64,000 nucleotides of DNA from Cocos nucifera (GCA_006176705.1 QRFJ01004963.1:114939-178938); one strand, 5' to 3'; positions 1 through 13,231 are shown, numbered from the stretch's first letter. Numbers and translations: made by a program. The notes: a model not told the origin generated them from the letters alone.

Positions 1-1044
1 ATTGTAGTTGGTCAAGTCTATGTCTTTAACGAAATCCAAGATGGACTTGATTCTTAGCTACACGATCTAGCATGAACTATTAGGTTGATCCAATCGAGAT
101 TAATTAAACCAGTTGGTGTCTAAGATAAACCAGATCGGTGATCTTTAATTAGTAACTTGCTTGCCTGGCCATTTTTTATGGTGTCTAAGGCAAACTTAAA
201 TAGACCCTCCCATCGATCGAACTTACCTGGCCTCTTGATAAAATTATATTCTGATCAGATGACTTGACTATTCAAGCTGACCCATGTCAGCTAGGTAAAT
301 CAGTGTGACTGATTTAGGTACTCCTACACCAGTCTATTAATGGTCTCCCTTAAGCTAACTTAGTGAAGCCAATGGGAGAATCATGATAAGTTGGTTCATC
401 TAACCTTCTCTCTTCCTTAAATTAAAATTTTTTAAAATTATTAGATCCTCAAAATAAAATAGTTATGATGATAACTAGATTATAGCCTTCCATTAAGTGG
501 ATGATAATGAGTCTATTAGTTGGATAATCATTGGAGGCCCATAGGCCTGGTGCTATGGGCTAATGAAATTATCATTCATTATATGATTTCTTAGCCATGT
601 CTCTCTAAATAGTGGATAGATTGATCAATCATAGTTGGACTTAATCATTCATTAGTTAGATGGACCAAGTATAGTCATGTTAATGGTTGGACCTAATTAA
701 AACTTTTAGTAGAGGCCCTAGCCAACTAAAAAGATATTTGGGATAAAATTAAATTACTAAAAATTACTTAAAAAAATAATCGATTATGAACCTATCCTTA
801 GATATACATGGGTTGACCAACCATAGTTAGGCTTGTGTGTAGTCTACGTAGATTATAATATCTAATAAGAAATTAGGATAATTCCTCGAATTGGAGGTAG
901 AGACTACTAGTTCGAATAAAATAGTGGAAGAACCTTTTGATTAAAGTCCAAATCTTTAGGTTTAATGAATCAATTACTAATTAGGCTTTTGGTTCTCTTT
1001 TATATAGTTAAATTCAAACCATAGTTGCTTCATTCACTGTTAGA
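1..1044 (+). other. Untranslated leader of element A (3' half)
   Basis: Noncoding stretch that aligns with 14135-15144 of element C and, inverted, with 49766-50800 of element G. It contains no long open frame. It lies between the primer-binding site (outside the window) and gag, so it would be the 5' untranslated leader of the genomic RNA. Nothing else is seen in it. Confidence 0.8.
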
Positions 1045-1303
1045 CAGTAATAAATTTATAGGATCCAACTTCGATAATAAGTATCGTAAGTTGAATGTTG
1101 TTCAGCAGCATGAAGTGGTTCGTGTTGGGGCCTCTATACCCAATTTAAATAAAAGATCTAAGAATAACCTAGATTAGGCAGAATATTTCTACTATAAAGA
1201 GCAGGAGCATTGAAAGAAGAACTGTCCTCAATATCTTGCTTTTCATAACCCCAATAGGTTGAATAAGAGAAGAGACCAAGTAGTTGCCGATCAAGGATGT
1301 TAT
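1045..1303 (+). pseudogene. gag remnant of element A with large internal deletion
   Basis: Only the first 35 or so codons and the zinc-knuckle end of gag remain. Text matching the start of C gag (the GSNF segment near 1058-1075) jumps near 1130 to sequence matching C's nucleocapsid end near 15845, so about 575 bp of the capsid region are gone. The knuckle at about 1180-1225 keeps its His and last Cys, while the first Cys pair reads Tyr-Phe-Tyr-Tyr after G-to-A type changes. The expected ATG is not intact. It cannot make a Gag protein. Confidence 0.7.
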
Positions 1304-4300
1304 ATGATAATACCTTGTAACTTCTTTATTTGTGATACTACTACTTGGGCATTAGATATCGGAAGTCCAGTCCATATTTGCAATTTGTTGCAAGGACTTC
1401 AAGTTAGTAGAAAATTTTAAAATAACGAGTGATTCCTGAATGTTGGAGATGAAAGATCTGTTCCAGTTTTAGCTATGAAAAGAGTTTAACTTATTTTCAA
1501 TGATAATATCATTTCTTTGGATGAATGTCATTATTGTCCTTCTTTTTTGATGAATATAATCTCTATTAGCCTTTTGGCCAAAAATAGTTATCATTTATTA
1601 ATAAAAAAGATTATTATGACATTATTATGAATAATATTATAATAATATAAGAATAATAAAAAATAATATTTACATTTTATCATAGTCTGTGAGTGTAATG
1701 TATACTTCTAAAAAATATCTTAGATTAGATAATATCTCTGATATCTACCTATAGCACGGTAGGCTAGGTCACATTAACAAGAATAGAATAAACAGGTCGA
1801 TCCAAGAGAAAATCCTCAAAGTCAGTAATTGTGAATTACTTCCAATCTATAAGTCTTGTCTTCTTAAAAAAATGACCAAATCATCTTTTACTGAAAATGG
1901 TGAGAGAGCCATTGAGCTCTTAGGTCTAGTACATACCGATGTATGTGGACCAATGAGCACCAGTGCCAGAGGTGGATATTTCTACTTTATCACTTCACAA
2001 ATAATCTATCCAGGTATGGATATGTCTATCTAATAAAACATAAGTTGGATTCATTTGAAATATTCAAAAGATTTTGAAGTGAAGTAAAAAAATGAACTAG
2101 AAAGAGTATTAAAACTCTTCGATCAGGTCGAGGAGGTAAATATCTATTAAGTGAGTTCTTGATCTATCTAGAAGAGAATGAGAATGAGATTCTCTTATAA
2201 TGGACTCCTCCAGGAACACCACAGCATAATGGTGTATCAAAAAGAAGAAAACGAATCTTGTTGGACATAGTTTGATCTATGATGGGGTTTGCTAGTCTGC
2301 CTGTTTTATTTTGGGGTAATGCTCTTGAGACTGCATGTTATATATTGAATAATGTACTGAGTAAATCTATCGTAAAGACTCCATATGAGATATAGACTAG
2401 GTGTAGGCCTACACTCTCTCACCTCCAGGTTTGGGATTGTTTGGCTTATGTCAAACATTTGTATACAGATAAGCTTGGATTCTGGTCTGATAAGTGTGTG
2501 TTTATAAGGTATCCCAAAGAAAGTAAAGATTACTATTTCTACTATGCTGAAGAATAAAAGATGTTCGTCAGCCTTAAGGAAATTTTTTTAGAAAAAAAAT
2601 TTTTTGGTGAAGGAATTGTTGCCTCTAAGGTTGAACTTGATAAAGTTCAATAGGTAGAAAGACCGACACCAATAGCTAAACCTAAGTCAAATTTGATTAG
2701 ATCAAATTCGAAGCCCAATGTACCTACACCATTAAGATGATATAGTAGAGTACCATGTCAGCCAGATAGATACTATGATTTCTTAGTTTGGGATGGTGAT
2801 CCTATCAAACTCGATGAGAACGATGAGGATTCGATCATCTATATGGATGTAATGCAGAAGCCTAATTTCAAGAAATGGCTTGAGGCCATGAAATTTGAAA
2901 TGAAATCCATGAAGGTCAATGATATGTGGACATTGATTGACCCAACTGAAAGGGTTAAGCCTATTGGGTGTAAATGGATCTTCAAAAGAAAGAGAAGCGT
3001 AGACATAAAGGTGGAAACCTATAAAGCCAGTCTGATTGTCAAGAGGTATCATCAATGTTATGGTATAGACTATGATGAGATGTTCTCTCCTATGGCAATT
3101 CTCAAATTCATTCGAATAATGCTTGCGATAACTGTCCATCTGCATTATAAGATCTGGTAGATGGATGTAAAGATAGCTTTCTTAAATGGAAAGCTGATCG
3201 AAGAGGTGTCTATGATACAACCTGAGGGGTTCACATCCATAGATGAGTCTAAGGTATGTGAACTTCATTCCATTTATGGATTGAAGCAGGCATCTCGAAG
3301 TTGAAATATGCATTTTGTTAAGGTGATCAAAATGTATGGTTTCGTTAAGAATAGAGAAGAGTCCTATATTTACAAATGGATAAATGGTCCAGTATTGGTA
3401 TATCTTATCTTGTACGAGGATGACATTCTCTTAATTGGGAATGACATCTCCGCACTATAGGGAATAAAAGTTTGGTTATCATCATAGTTCTCCATGAAGG
3501 ACTTGGGTGAAGCATCCTACATTTTAGGGATTAAGATATATAGGGATAGATCTAAGAGGATGCTTGGGTTATCCTAGTTCACATACATAGAAGCTATGCT
3601 AAAAAAGTTTGGCATGGAGAACTCCAAAAAGGGCTATCTCTCAATAGGCCATAGAATTTTTCTCTCTAAGAAGGATTATCTGACAACTCCTAAAGAGAGA
3701 GTGTATGAGTAGAGTCTCATATGCTTCGATAGTATGTATGAGATCAAATGTGGCATACTCACTAGAAATATTGAATAAATACCAATCTGATACTGGAGAA
3801 AACCATTGAAAAGTGGTTAAAGCCATCTTTAAGTGTTTGAGAAATACTAAGGACCAATGGTTGGTTTATGGTGAGTCAGATATAAAACTTATGGGATTTA
3901 TAGACTCCAGCTTTCAATCTAATCATGATAACAGTAGAAATGTATCAAATTACATCTTTAGTCTAAATGGTGGAGCCATCTGCTGGAAGAGTTTCAAGCA
4001 GCATACTGTGGCAAACTCTGTTTATGAAGCGGAGTATATCACAGCATCAAATGCTGCAAAGAAAGCTGTGTAGCTGAGAAAGTTCATCACCGAGCTTGGA
4101 GTAGCACCCTTTCTTGATGGTCTATTCCTGCTTTACCATGATAGCACTAGTGCCATTGCTCAGGCAAAGGAATCAAAGGCATACCAGTGGATGAAGCACA
4201 TACTGCGTCGCTTCCACCTAATGTGGGAGGTCATTGATTGAGGTGATGTCAACCCTTAGAAGATCGATGAAAAGAAGAACTTGACCAACCCCTTCACTAA

Positions 4301-4372
4301 AGCCCTAGCGATAAAGGAGTTCGACAATCATAAGTCGAAGATGGTATTAGATACTGTGTTGAGTGGCTTTAG
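1304..4372 (+). pseudogene. pol of element A: decayed protease, integrase, RT, RNase H
   Basis: Pol domains in copia order. The protease motif at 1355 reads Asp-Ile-Gly-Ser. Integrase runs from about 1750 to 2600: its zinc His pair is present, the first of the two zinc Cys reads Tyr, the first catalytic Asp (in the His-Thr-Asp-Val motif near 1938) is intact, the second reads Gly (2126-2128) and the catalytic Glu reads Lys (2240-2242). The RT fragment (2843-3160) stops at a TAG where D and G carry Gln. The RT active site reads Tyr-Glu-Asp-Asp at 3413-3424. RNase H covers about 3813-4372 and ends at TAG 4370. An AT-rich expansion at 1603-1675 interrupts the region before integrase. Stops and frameshifts occur throughout. 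Confidence 0.85.
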
Positions 4373-4385
4373 GACAAGTGGGAGC
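4373..4385 (+). other. Polypurine tract of element A
   Basis: A purine-rich run (GACAAGTGGGAGC) directly between the pol stop at 4370 and the LTR start. It matches the tracts at 19112 (C) and 34615 (D). It would prime plus-strand DNA synthesis. Confidence 0.75.
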
Positions 4386-5458
4386 TATTGAAAAATATAT
4401 GCCGAAGCCAATCGTAAGCTTATTGATGGTTGAGCTACCATATAATTATAATTAATTTATTAATAAATAAAATAAATATTTTTTTGATATTTTTCATCAT
4501 AAAGTCTATATCTTCTAATGAACTCCATTGTTGTGATGAAGTCCTTAGGACTATCTGATTTCGATAAATAGAGGATTTATCGATTAGTCCTTAAATTATT
4601 CGTGATCAAATGATAGGCTGCTAATTTGGACAATAGCATCTATAGATCATAGGTCACTATATATCATATAGGTTAGTTGTCCTCTTAACCAAAGAGTGTA
4701 AAGACACTAGTTGGCATACAGATGAGATGTAAGGATACATCGTTATTGAATGTGACCAACTCTAGAACATTCTACTATCGAGAATATCTCTGATGAGATA
4801 TAGGTATAAGTGTCCCTTAGACCTGAGATCACCTTAGTGGCTTGCAAACAACTCACTATGCTTTGGTACTGGACTAACTGAATTTTTGATTCAGTAACGG
4901 AAGGCTTCTAGGCATAGTCAAGTACTTGCAAAGTTGGTGTGTGATTAAAATTAGATTGACTACTCCAAGAGTTGGAGAAGAATGTATCACTATATTTCAA
5001 TATAGCAAAACCATGGCCAGGATAATCCATGAGATGGATTTAATATTTTGAAATATAATGCAGATAGCTTGATTAGAGTTGACAGTTAAACTCAGAGGTA
5101 TCCTATGAGCATTTTGGTCAAGGAGATGAATTGTATGAAAACTATATCCACATGGATTCTAAGAATGTTGTTTTACACATTCGACCTATCCGACCGTCGG
5201 GTTTCATTGCTAGATGGTCACTTTGATTGACATAGAAATTTGTTCCTATGCTACTAGCTTTGGTTTGGACCTATAGGGTCATACACATTAGAGTTCTTGA
5301 TCTGATCGGCTGGTTGATCATTGATTATGAATCATTCTAGGATTAAATGATCAATACGATTGATGTTTAATCTAGTGCAAGTATTGTAGGAGGATCGATT
5401 AGCAATTGGATTGTTAATTGACTTAATTTAATTAAGCCAAAGGGCTGAGATTAAGTCT
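4386..5458 (+). repeat. 3' LTR of element A, first segment (family I)
   Basis: Starts TATTGAAAAATATATGCC, a decayed form of the family I LTR start TGTTGGAAATTATGTCC seen at 10790. It aligns along its length with 10790-11821 and, inverted, with the G LTRs. The LTR is cut at 5459 by family III element E and resumes at 42965-43306 in the right register, with AGTCT duplicated on each side. Confidence 0.88.
5454..5458. repeat. Target-site duplication of element E, left copy
   Basis: AGTCT directly left of the E 5' LTR. The identical AGTCT lies at 42965-42969 directly right of the E 3' LTR. Removing E and one copy rejoins the A LTR in register. Confidence 0.9.
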
Positions 5459-6693
5459 TGTTGCTCTAAGAATTGATTTTGATGATTGTAAAGCATTTGA
5501 GGGGATTACTAATGAATTTGGCTTGGAAAAAGTCTTTTTGTATTTTGGAGGCAAAATCATAATTTTATCAAGTTTTGATCTGAGAGCCTCAAGAGCAAGT
5601 ATAGAAGATTTTTAATTTTTTGGAGGTAGTCCCATGATTTTTGGATGCATATTTTAAAAGAAAATCAAGTTTGAAGCAAAAGAATTGACCCCTAGGTTGT
5701 CCCTTACTAAAACGGGCTGTTTAGCATGCTGTCTCTATGCCAAGGATCGATCCCAGGATTGACCTCTGCTATTCCGAAGGTCAAAAATATAGAATGATTA
5801 ATTTTTTAATTTCTATCTCAGAGGTTGACCTCAAGATTGACCACTGTGCCAGAGGTCGATACATGAGTTGACCCCTGTGACGAAAATTTTCTGCAATGGC
5901 TAGTTTTATCTAGTTTTAGCAGCTTTTAATGATTTCTTTAATATCTCCAACGACTATAAATCTTATTCAGAATTCTCTCCTCCACCCATTAAAGATTTAA
6001 AAGGCTATAAAAAGGGAAGAACAAAAGAGATTTTATTAATTCAATTCAGTCCTAAGCAAAAAGACCTCTTCAAAAAAAGAAGCTTTCGTTTATAAGTTTA
6101 CCAACCTCTCAAGAGCTCATTTAAGTCTCCAACAATCTTGAGGGAAATCAAAAAAACTTTCTTCATTATTGTGAAAAGCATTTTTAAGATTTTATTTGCT
6201 CATTAAGGGAGCTATATTTGTATTTGATTGTCATTAACTCTTATACTCTGTTGTATTATTTTGTTTCAAGTTTTGGGGGTTTCTAAAACTTGAGAGGATT
6301 GATCCAAGCCTTAAATCGAAGTGTGTAGGATTGGCTTGTACCCATGAAATAAGTGTGCTAGCTTAAGATAGTTAGGATCAAAATTACCGATATTATATTT
6401 TGATTGAATATGTTTAGTGGTTTTGAATTTTCAAGTAGGATCTTAGGGAGTGGATGTAGGTGCAAAGAAAGCATCGAACCACTATAAATCTTGCTTGTTT
6501 ATGGTGTGCTTACTATCTTTCTTTTCCTAGTTTGTTAAATACTTTCTCTCAAGTCTTTTATATTTTCATCTAACCTAAATTGCTTTTCACACAGGACTTG
6601 CATATCATCATTCAATCTTGATATCTTTAAATTAGCTTTAAAATTTTAAAAATCCAATTTACCTCTCCTCTTGGGTTGTACAGCTGGGCAACA
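5459..6693 (+). repeat. 5' LTR of element E
   Basis: TGTTGCTCTAAG...GCTGGGCAACA, 1235 bp, aligned end to end with 41729-42964. It contains a TATA-like box at 6006 and, upstream of it at 5680-5880, seven decayed copies of a short (T/C)GACC motif. It ends two bases before the inserted element B; its own primer-binding site is found 16 kb away at 22829. Confidence 0.92.
6006..6015 (+). promoter_or_regulatory. Putative TATA box in E 5' LTR
   Basis: TATAAAAAGG, also present at 42276-42285 in the 3' LTR. It lies downstream of the GACC motif cluster. This fits a U3 core promoter; the assignment is by motif and position only. Confidence 0.55.
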
Positions 6694-6695
6694 AG
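6691..6695. repeat. Target-site duplication of element B, left copy
   Basis: ACAAG at the join of the E 5' LTR end and E leader. The same ACAAG is at 22824-22828, immediately before the E primer-binding site. Excising 6696-22828 restores a normal LTR/PBS junction for E. Confidence 0.82.
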
Positions 6696-8816
6696 TGAAG
6701 GAAAAACATGTTTTTCTGGCACAGGATCGTTCAGATCTGATTGGATCTAAAGAAATATTTCAAAAATTTTTTCTAAAATTCTAATCAAATTTGAGGCTTC
6801 TCAGATCTGATCATAAAGATCTGATATTAAAAGTTAAAAATAAAATTAAATCAGATTTAATTTTAAGTATCTGATTTGGTAATCTAATTATCCTACGATG
6901 ATCCTGTTGATTTCTGAGGTTCTAGAAGGAGCCATACACGCGCCTGGCCTCTACCAATATCCACTTGGATAGGATATGAATGTCTTTTCCTCGTAAATCT
7001 TTTCTCTCAAAATTAGATCTAGATCTAATTTGAAAAGCCTTCAAAATGACTTCTAAGGGCAGCCTATTCATCTCACGAACACCATCGCGTAGATGCTGAA
7101 TCTTGTGCCAAAAACCTTGGACCTTCAACTCAGATTTGTGCCTAACTTTTTAGGCATGTAGAATAAAGGGAGATAGAGGATAGAGGGGGAATGGATATTG
7201 GAGGGAAGGCTCCTTTGGGTGTGGAAAAAATAAATTATGTTCAGGCAATTTTGTGAGAAGAGTTCTTATATAAGACATAGCATCATAAAGAGTCCCTTTT
7301 TGACCAAAAAACTTATTAATTCTATCATTGGGACTCCTAGACCTGATCTTCATGAAAAATCCCAAAAAACTTATTAATTCATCTAGTTTTGATGCCAAAA
7401 ATCCATTTGGAAGGTGGTGGTATGAAAGGATAAGGAAGAGTCCATGTGCATTTAGGACTCTTCCCTTAAGAGTTTGATCCAAATCAAACTCTATGAAAAC
7501 CTAATCTAGGCACCTCCAAAAATTATAAAATTTTGTACACCCAAAGTATAACTTATACCCTACTATATATATCCAAAAATTAGAGTAAAATAATTTCTAT
7601 AAAAATTTCTAAAATTCTTTGATCATGTGACCCTCAATTCTCTTAATTTGGTCAACTATTGACCCTAGTCCAATTGCATTAGGAATGAATTTAATTTTCA
7701 TAATTAATCTGATCTAGACTTATTCTAGTCAGATGAAAATAAACTCATTCAAGATAAAAGATGAGTCAAATCAAATTTGACTCGATTGTGATGAATCAAA
7801 AAGATTACGGAAGGAGAAAGTCTGGCTCAATCGTGTGCTAGCATGATTACCTTGAACTTGATTGGATCTAATCCAAATCAATCAAACTAGGTTAGCTTAA
7901 TTAATAACATCTACATCCAAACTTTTATTTGTATGAGCTAGTTAGGTTCAGTTTCATATGGTAATAAGATATGTCATGATCTCCATCATCGACATCATCG
8001 AAATACCTTTCGATGGACCAGAACTTTTCTAATTCGTACAATTAGAATGATCGATCATCAAAATCATTCTAATTGCTTCTAAAATCCACCAGTGATACCT
8101 AGCAGTATATGGTGGCAATCCATTAGAACTAAAAGTGAACCTCTTGGTGCAGCTACCTATGTGATTGGGTTTTTCTATCTTGAGCCCCAACAGGATTAGG
8201 GTTAAGGTGAACTCGTCAAACCCAATATCCGTCATATGAATTAATCATTCGATTTGAGTCCTATGTGAAACCCTTATAGAAACTCTTTCTATCATTTTTA
8301 CTTTGTCATGGCCATGGGCTTATGGACTCAATTCTCATGATCATCATAGGGCTACTCCTCATCTACCGAGGTAGATAGATCCCTTATTGGTCTAATCCAA
8401 TTCCTACAATACGTACTATAGCCAACATACACCTCAGGATTCTGAATGGCTAGGAGACTAAGTTATGGTGTAGTCAAACTATAACACCCTTAAGGTGAAT
8501 TGCCGATGCACCTCAGGTCAAAGAACCAGATACACTACTGCAATATCGAGCCAGGCATCGATGAGAAGGTAGACTTTCTTATGAATGCTAGAGGTGGTCA
8601 TGCTCAGTGCCCTCGTTCTCTAACAAGTATCTGTACTCTCACTTCGATGTCTCCACACTATAGATTCAAGACTCATCTACTCAAAGAAAGCGATCGTACA
8701 CCAACCTTCTAGATCAATCACCATCATCATGATGATCCTACGGTCGAAAGCAGTTTATGAGTTAATTATAAAAATTCATATCTTAAATTTTTAACTCTTT
8801 GAAAATATGAATTAAG
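6696..8816 (-). repeat. Family II LTR, inverted, left end of element B
   Basis: Begins TGAAGGAAAA, the reverse complement of the family II LTR end. It aligns inverted with 34629-36961 from its last base down to about LTR base 161, where it stops. The LTR is about 2.1 kb here. Small open frames inside it are chance frames shared with the other LTR copies. Confidence 0.85.
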
Positions 8817-9885
8817 AATACACTTCTAAGGATAATTTTATAATTTTTACTATAAATTAATTTTGACTATAATTTTGGCTCTCAATTAGGTCTAGTGGTT
8901 GATCAAACCGAATCAAGAGTTGGTTAGGTGGGATCAAGAGTGCTTAGAATTGATTAGCCTAATAGTTGTAAGTCTGGGTCAAGATCGGCTCACAGCCACA
9001 TGTCATTGATTCAATTAAGATCTAATTTAGCTTCATGGTTTGAGCCTGGATTGTAGGCTAACTCGATTAGTTCTAGTTCAATAATTTGGTGTCTAAGGTA
9101 AGTTTGGCAGATATGATCGATTGGTTTTTAATTGGGAGCTACTCGACCTGAATGCATTTTTGTCGAGTTAATGGCATATCGCTTCTACCAGTCTCACTTA
9201 CCTAGTCATTTGTGTCAACCTAGTTCTGATTTAAGGTGGCTAATAGTTCAAGCTAACCAATGCCACTAGGCTTGTCATAACCGCTATGACTGAGTCAAGT
9301 CTAAGAGACCTAAATTGAATCTTTCTAAAAAATGATTAAGTCAATTGATTTTTCACCATTGTAGATGTGCGGGCCCTTCCCAGGGTTGATTGTTCTCGAC
9401 TGGTTACAGTGGCTCAGTTGCATCAAAAAATGCAACCACATCTATTAGGCATTGGATGCTACAAGTTGGAGGATTGGTTTGGCTGAATATTTTGGATACG
9501 GTAAGGGATCCAATCAAAAATCCAATTCGTGCAAATGGTGGGTCTGACTTAACTATGGAATGGATCAATATTTCGGACATGGTGAGATTCATGAATTAGA
9601 GATCAAGATTAGGTGCACCATGATTAGAGAATCATTGGATAAAAGTTGTCCACTCATTAGTTGACCCATCACCAATAACTATTAGGTGAGGTGGTGAGCC
9701 AGTCAATAGGACCGCACCATCCACTAGAAATTAATTGATCATGATGATTTTTGCATCTTTGTCTAGGGAGTGTGGGGATCTGAGAAACTAGTGGGAGCCT
9801 AATTTATTTAAAAATAAAATTTTTAAATAAATTGATTGAGTCTAATTACAAAATTTAACTAGAAACTTTGACTCTCTACAGAAAA
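8817..9885 (+). other. LTR scrap and leader of element B
   Basis: At about 8817 the sequence flips from inverted LTR to a plus-orientation scrap matching LTR bases 46-85, then passes near 8876 into the family II leader that aligns with 29637-30648 of D. The first kilobase of leader, including the primer-binding site and the double stem found in D and J, is missing. No coding frame is supported. Confidence 0.72.
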
Positions 9886-10789
9886 ATATCTGCGTCCAAC
9901 ACACTAGCCCGTATCCTGGACACCCATAGACTGATCGGATCCAACTTCAAGGATTGGCTTTGAAACTTTAAAATTATTTTGGATTTCAAGAAGTTGACTC
10001 ATGTATTGAAATAGGATCCTCCCACTTTATTAGTCCGTCCATCCGCTGATCAGAGAGCATCTCTAGAGAAGTGGATGGATGATGATAACAAAGTCAGATA
10101 TTACATGTTGGGCTCAATGTCTGATGAGCTCACCTGCAAGAGTTGTTTGATGAACAAAGTCGCACAGCCAAATATGAAGTCACTAGAAGACTTTGTAAGG
10201 CTCAAATACATGATGGGCTGTCGGTCCAAGATCATTGTCTGATGATGATCGAGGACTTAGAAGAGCTTGAGAAGCTCGATGTCAAGTTGGACAAGAATTT
10301 GCAGATTGATATAATTCTACAATCCTTGATTAATGCGTATGGATAATTCATCATGAATTACGATGTGCATAAACTACATAATACTCTGACAGAACTTATG
10401 AATATGCTGGTTACTATTGAGCTTTCTACGAAAGATTCTAAGGGCTCAGTACTTGCTATGGAGCAGACTTCTTCCAAGAGAAAGTCTTTTAGAAAGAAGA
10501 AGAAGTCCATGAAGAAGCAGAAGGTGGATGGTCGGAAGAAGAAGAAGGCAGAGTCGAAGAAAAAAGTCGCTGATAAAGAAAAATATTTTCATTGCAACAC
10601 AGACGGTCATTAAAAGTGGAACTGTCCTTTATACCTAGCCAGCCTAAAGAACAAGAAGAAGGCAGATCCTTTTGGAGGTATGCTCGTTATAGAATCTAAT
10701 CTTATGGTTTCTTCTGCATCTAGTTGGGTACTTGACTCTGGTTCTGGTGCTCACTTATGCACTTCTATGCAGGATCTTGAGGACAGTAG
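9886..10789 (+). pseudogene. gag of element B (family II), interrupted by element C
   Basis: Aligns with D gag (30649 onward). The start codon is ATA at 9886. A 46-bp deletion flanked by GCT near 10130, relative to D, shifts the frame. Open pieces at 10143-10346 and 10353-10613 carry the capsid C-terminal part and the Lys-rich tail. The zinc knuckle near 10590-10625 has its first Cys changed to Tyr and a stop after the His. The protease Asp-Ser-Gly motif near 10735 is present. The frame is cut at 10790 by the C LTR and resumes near 19990 with about 220 bp missing. Confidence 0.85.
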
Positions 10790-13229
10790 TGTTGGAAATT
10801 ATGTCCCAAAGTCAATCATCAGCCTATCGATGGTTGAGCTAATTTATAATTATAATTAATTTATTAATTAATAAAAATATTTTTACATCTTTTTCATCTT
10901 AAGTTCACATCTTCTAATGAACTCTATTATTGTGATGAAGTCATTAGGACTGTTTAGTTTTGATAAAGAGAGAATTTATCGATTAGTCCTTAAATTTGTT
11001 CACGACCAAATGATAGGCCGTTAATTAGGATAACAACATCTATCGAGCATAGGTCGCTATAAGCCATATAGGTTGGTTGTCCTCTTAACCGAGGAGTGTG
11101 GAGACATTGGAATGGCATTTAGATGAGATGTATGGATACATCATCATTGAACGTGACCAACTCCAGAGCATTCTGTGGTCGAGAATGTCTTTGAGATCAC
11201 CTCAATGACTTACAAGCAACTTACTGTGCTTTAGTACCAAACTAACTAAATTTTTAATTTGACAATAGAAGGCTTTTGGGCACAGTCATGTACTTGCAAA
11301 GTCGGAGTGTGATCAAAATAGAATTGACCACTCCAAGAGTTGGAGAAGAATGTATCACTGTATTTCAATATAGCAAAACCTTGGCCAGGATAATCCATCA
11401 GATAGATTTGATATTTTGAAATACAATGTGGACAACTTGATTAGAGTTGACAATTGAACTTTGAGGTATCCTATGAGCATTATGGTTGAGAGGATGAATT
11501 ATATGGAAACTATATCTACATGGATTCCAAGGATGGTGTTCTACACCTTCGACCTATCCGGCCATCGGGTATCATTGCTAGATGGTCACTTTGATTGGTA
11601 TAAAAATTTATTCCTATACTACTGACTTAGGTTTGAACCTATGAGATCACACACATTAGAGCTTACGATCTGATTGGATGGTTGATCAATGATTAAGAAT
11701 CATTGTAGGGTTAAACAATCAATACGATTGGTGTTTAACCTAGTGCAAGTGTTATAGGAGGATCAATTAGCAATTGAATTGCTAATTGGCTTAATTTGAT
11801 TAAGCCAATAGATTGAGATTAAGTTTAATTAAATATTATTTAATTAAATTTGGTTTGGGCTTGATTGGATCAAGTTCAATTGATTTATTGGATAAGCCAA
11901 GTGCAAGGAAGATCTAGTCCTAGTCTAACTAGGACTCGGATTAACCCAATTTTCTAATTTGATTAAAAAATAAATTAAAATTAAATTTAATTTAATTAAG
12001 TCTTTAAATAGGTTAGGGCCTTATTCAATTGTGTTGGTTTAATCTTGATTTTATTTGGTTAAAAGATCTTGTTTGATCAAATAAAAATAGGAGTCCTAGT
12101 GTGACTAGGACTCCCTATCACTTGCACCACTTAATCCTCATGCCCCATGCTTGTTTTATTTTGTTTCTTACATGAAAATTCTCCACTCCCATGGCTTCTC
12201 ACACTCTCTTTCTCTCCTCCTTTTCTCATAAGGCAATTTGTTGGAAGACCAAGTCAAAAGAGGAGTTAGTTTTGCTTAGGATTCTATGAGATAGAATCCT
12301 AGTTGACCAAAACACCATCCCTTGAGTGCTGCCCCCTCTTTTAATTAATTCTTTTCTTATTCCATGAAAATAATCTTCTCTTTTGTGCACCCTTCCTTAC
12401 TGGTCTATGCCAATAATTGTGGAGGAGGCACCTCCCCCAACAACTTCCCATGTTTGGACATTCCTAGTCTAGGATTTTGATCTAACTTGGACTCTTCTTT
12501 TTCTCTATTTATTGGATGAATTTTATTCTAATATTTTTGTGAGATATAGAGCTTTGGGAGAAGTTTGGGGTGTGCAAAAATTAGAAGAAGAGGGTCCTTG
12601 GGCATGGGGGTTACATAGGCACCAAATTAGGAATCTAGGTGAGAGAAAAGAGAAGAAGAAGAGGGTCTTCTTTTAGGGCTGTTTTATTTTTAATCTCTTC
12701 TCCTTTTTTTGAGTTTTTTCTAAGAGAGTCATAGATTAGTAAACTCTTATCTTTCTTCTCATATTTTGGAGAATCCAAATTTTGAAGAAGGAAGCATCGG
12801 ATCGACCATCGAAGAAGGATCAATACAGTACTAGCATGCTGTGCTGATTTTCTGCATCGGACTTCAGATCAGAGATCGTAGGCTCATGTGGACAACTCCT
12901 AGAGGTCGGATATGTGTGCGGCTCATGATTTCATCCTCAAGTCTAGATCAGTAAGTTAGAACATCTAACTTGCTCAGCTAATAGATATGATCTATAAACT
13001 TCATACTTGCATTTGATGTAGTGTAGATCTAGATTGATTTGATCAATCTTTTATTTCTTGATTGATTTTAATTTTTGATTTAATTTCATACCTTGATCAT
13101 GTAATAAATTTGAGATCTAAATATTTATATATTTATTTAAATAAATATTTAATTTATTTAAGTCTTTCGCTATAAGATCCTGAAAAAGTTTCAAGATCTA
13201 CCTGTAAAATCCTAGATCTGGTTCCTTCA
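10790..13229 (+). repeat. 5' LTR of element C (family I)
   Basis: TGTTGGAAATTATG...GGTTCCTTCA, 2440 bp, with TG/CA ends. It is followed after two bases by the primer-binding site. It aligns with 4386-5458 plus 42965-43306 (A), with 19125-19990, and inverted with both G LTRs. The short minus-strand open frame near 12635 is not conserved and is ignored. Confidence 0.92.
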
Positions 13230-13231
13230 AT

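Larger units (their letters stand above)
1..5458 (+). mobile_element. Ty1/copia retrotransposon A (family I), 5' end outside window
   Basis: The visible part of a family I copia element, running leader, gag remnant, pol, polypurine tract and the first 1.07 kb of its 3' LTR. Order and similarity were set by comparison with element C (13245-19990), whose leader, pol and LTR align to it throughout. Its 5' LTR and primer-binding site lie before base 1. The 3' LTR is interrupted at 5459 by element E and resumes at 42965. Many stop codons and a large gag deletion show that it is an old, inactive copy and the outermost layer of the nest. Confidence 0.9.

Noticed and set aside
5459..6693. Solo LTR of family III
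   Set aside because: AGTCT matches the right flank of the distant LTR at 42964 and E's PBS and gag follow after the B insertion, so it is the 5' LTR of a full element.
9390..9599. Open frames on both strands in the B leader (also 30064-30279 and 61310-61549)
   Set aside because: These lie upstream of gag in the untranslated leader; alignment of B, D and J shows frame breaks and no conserved start.
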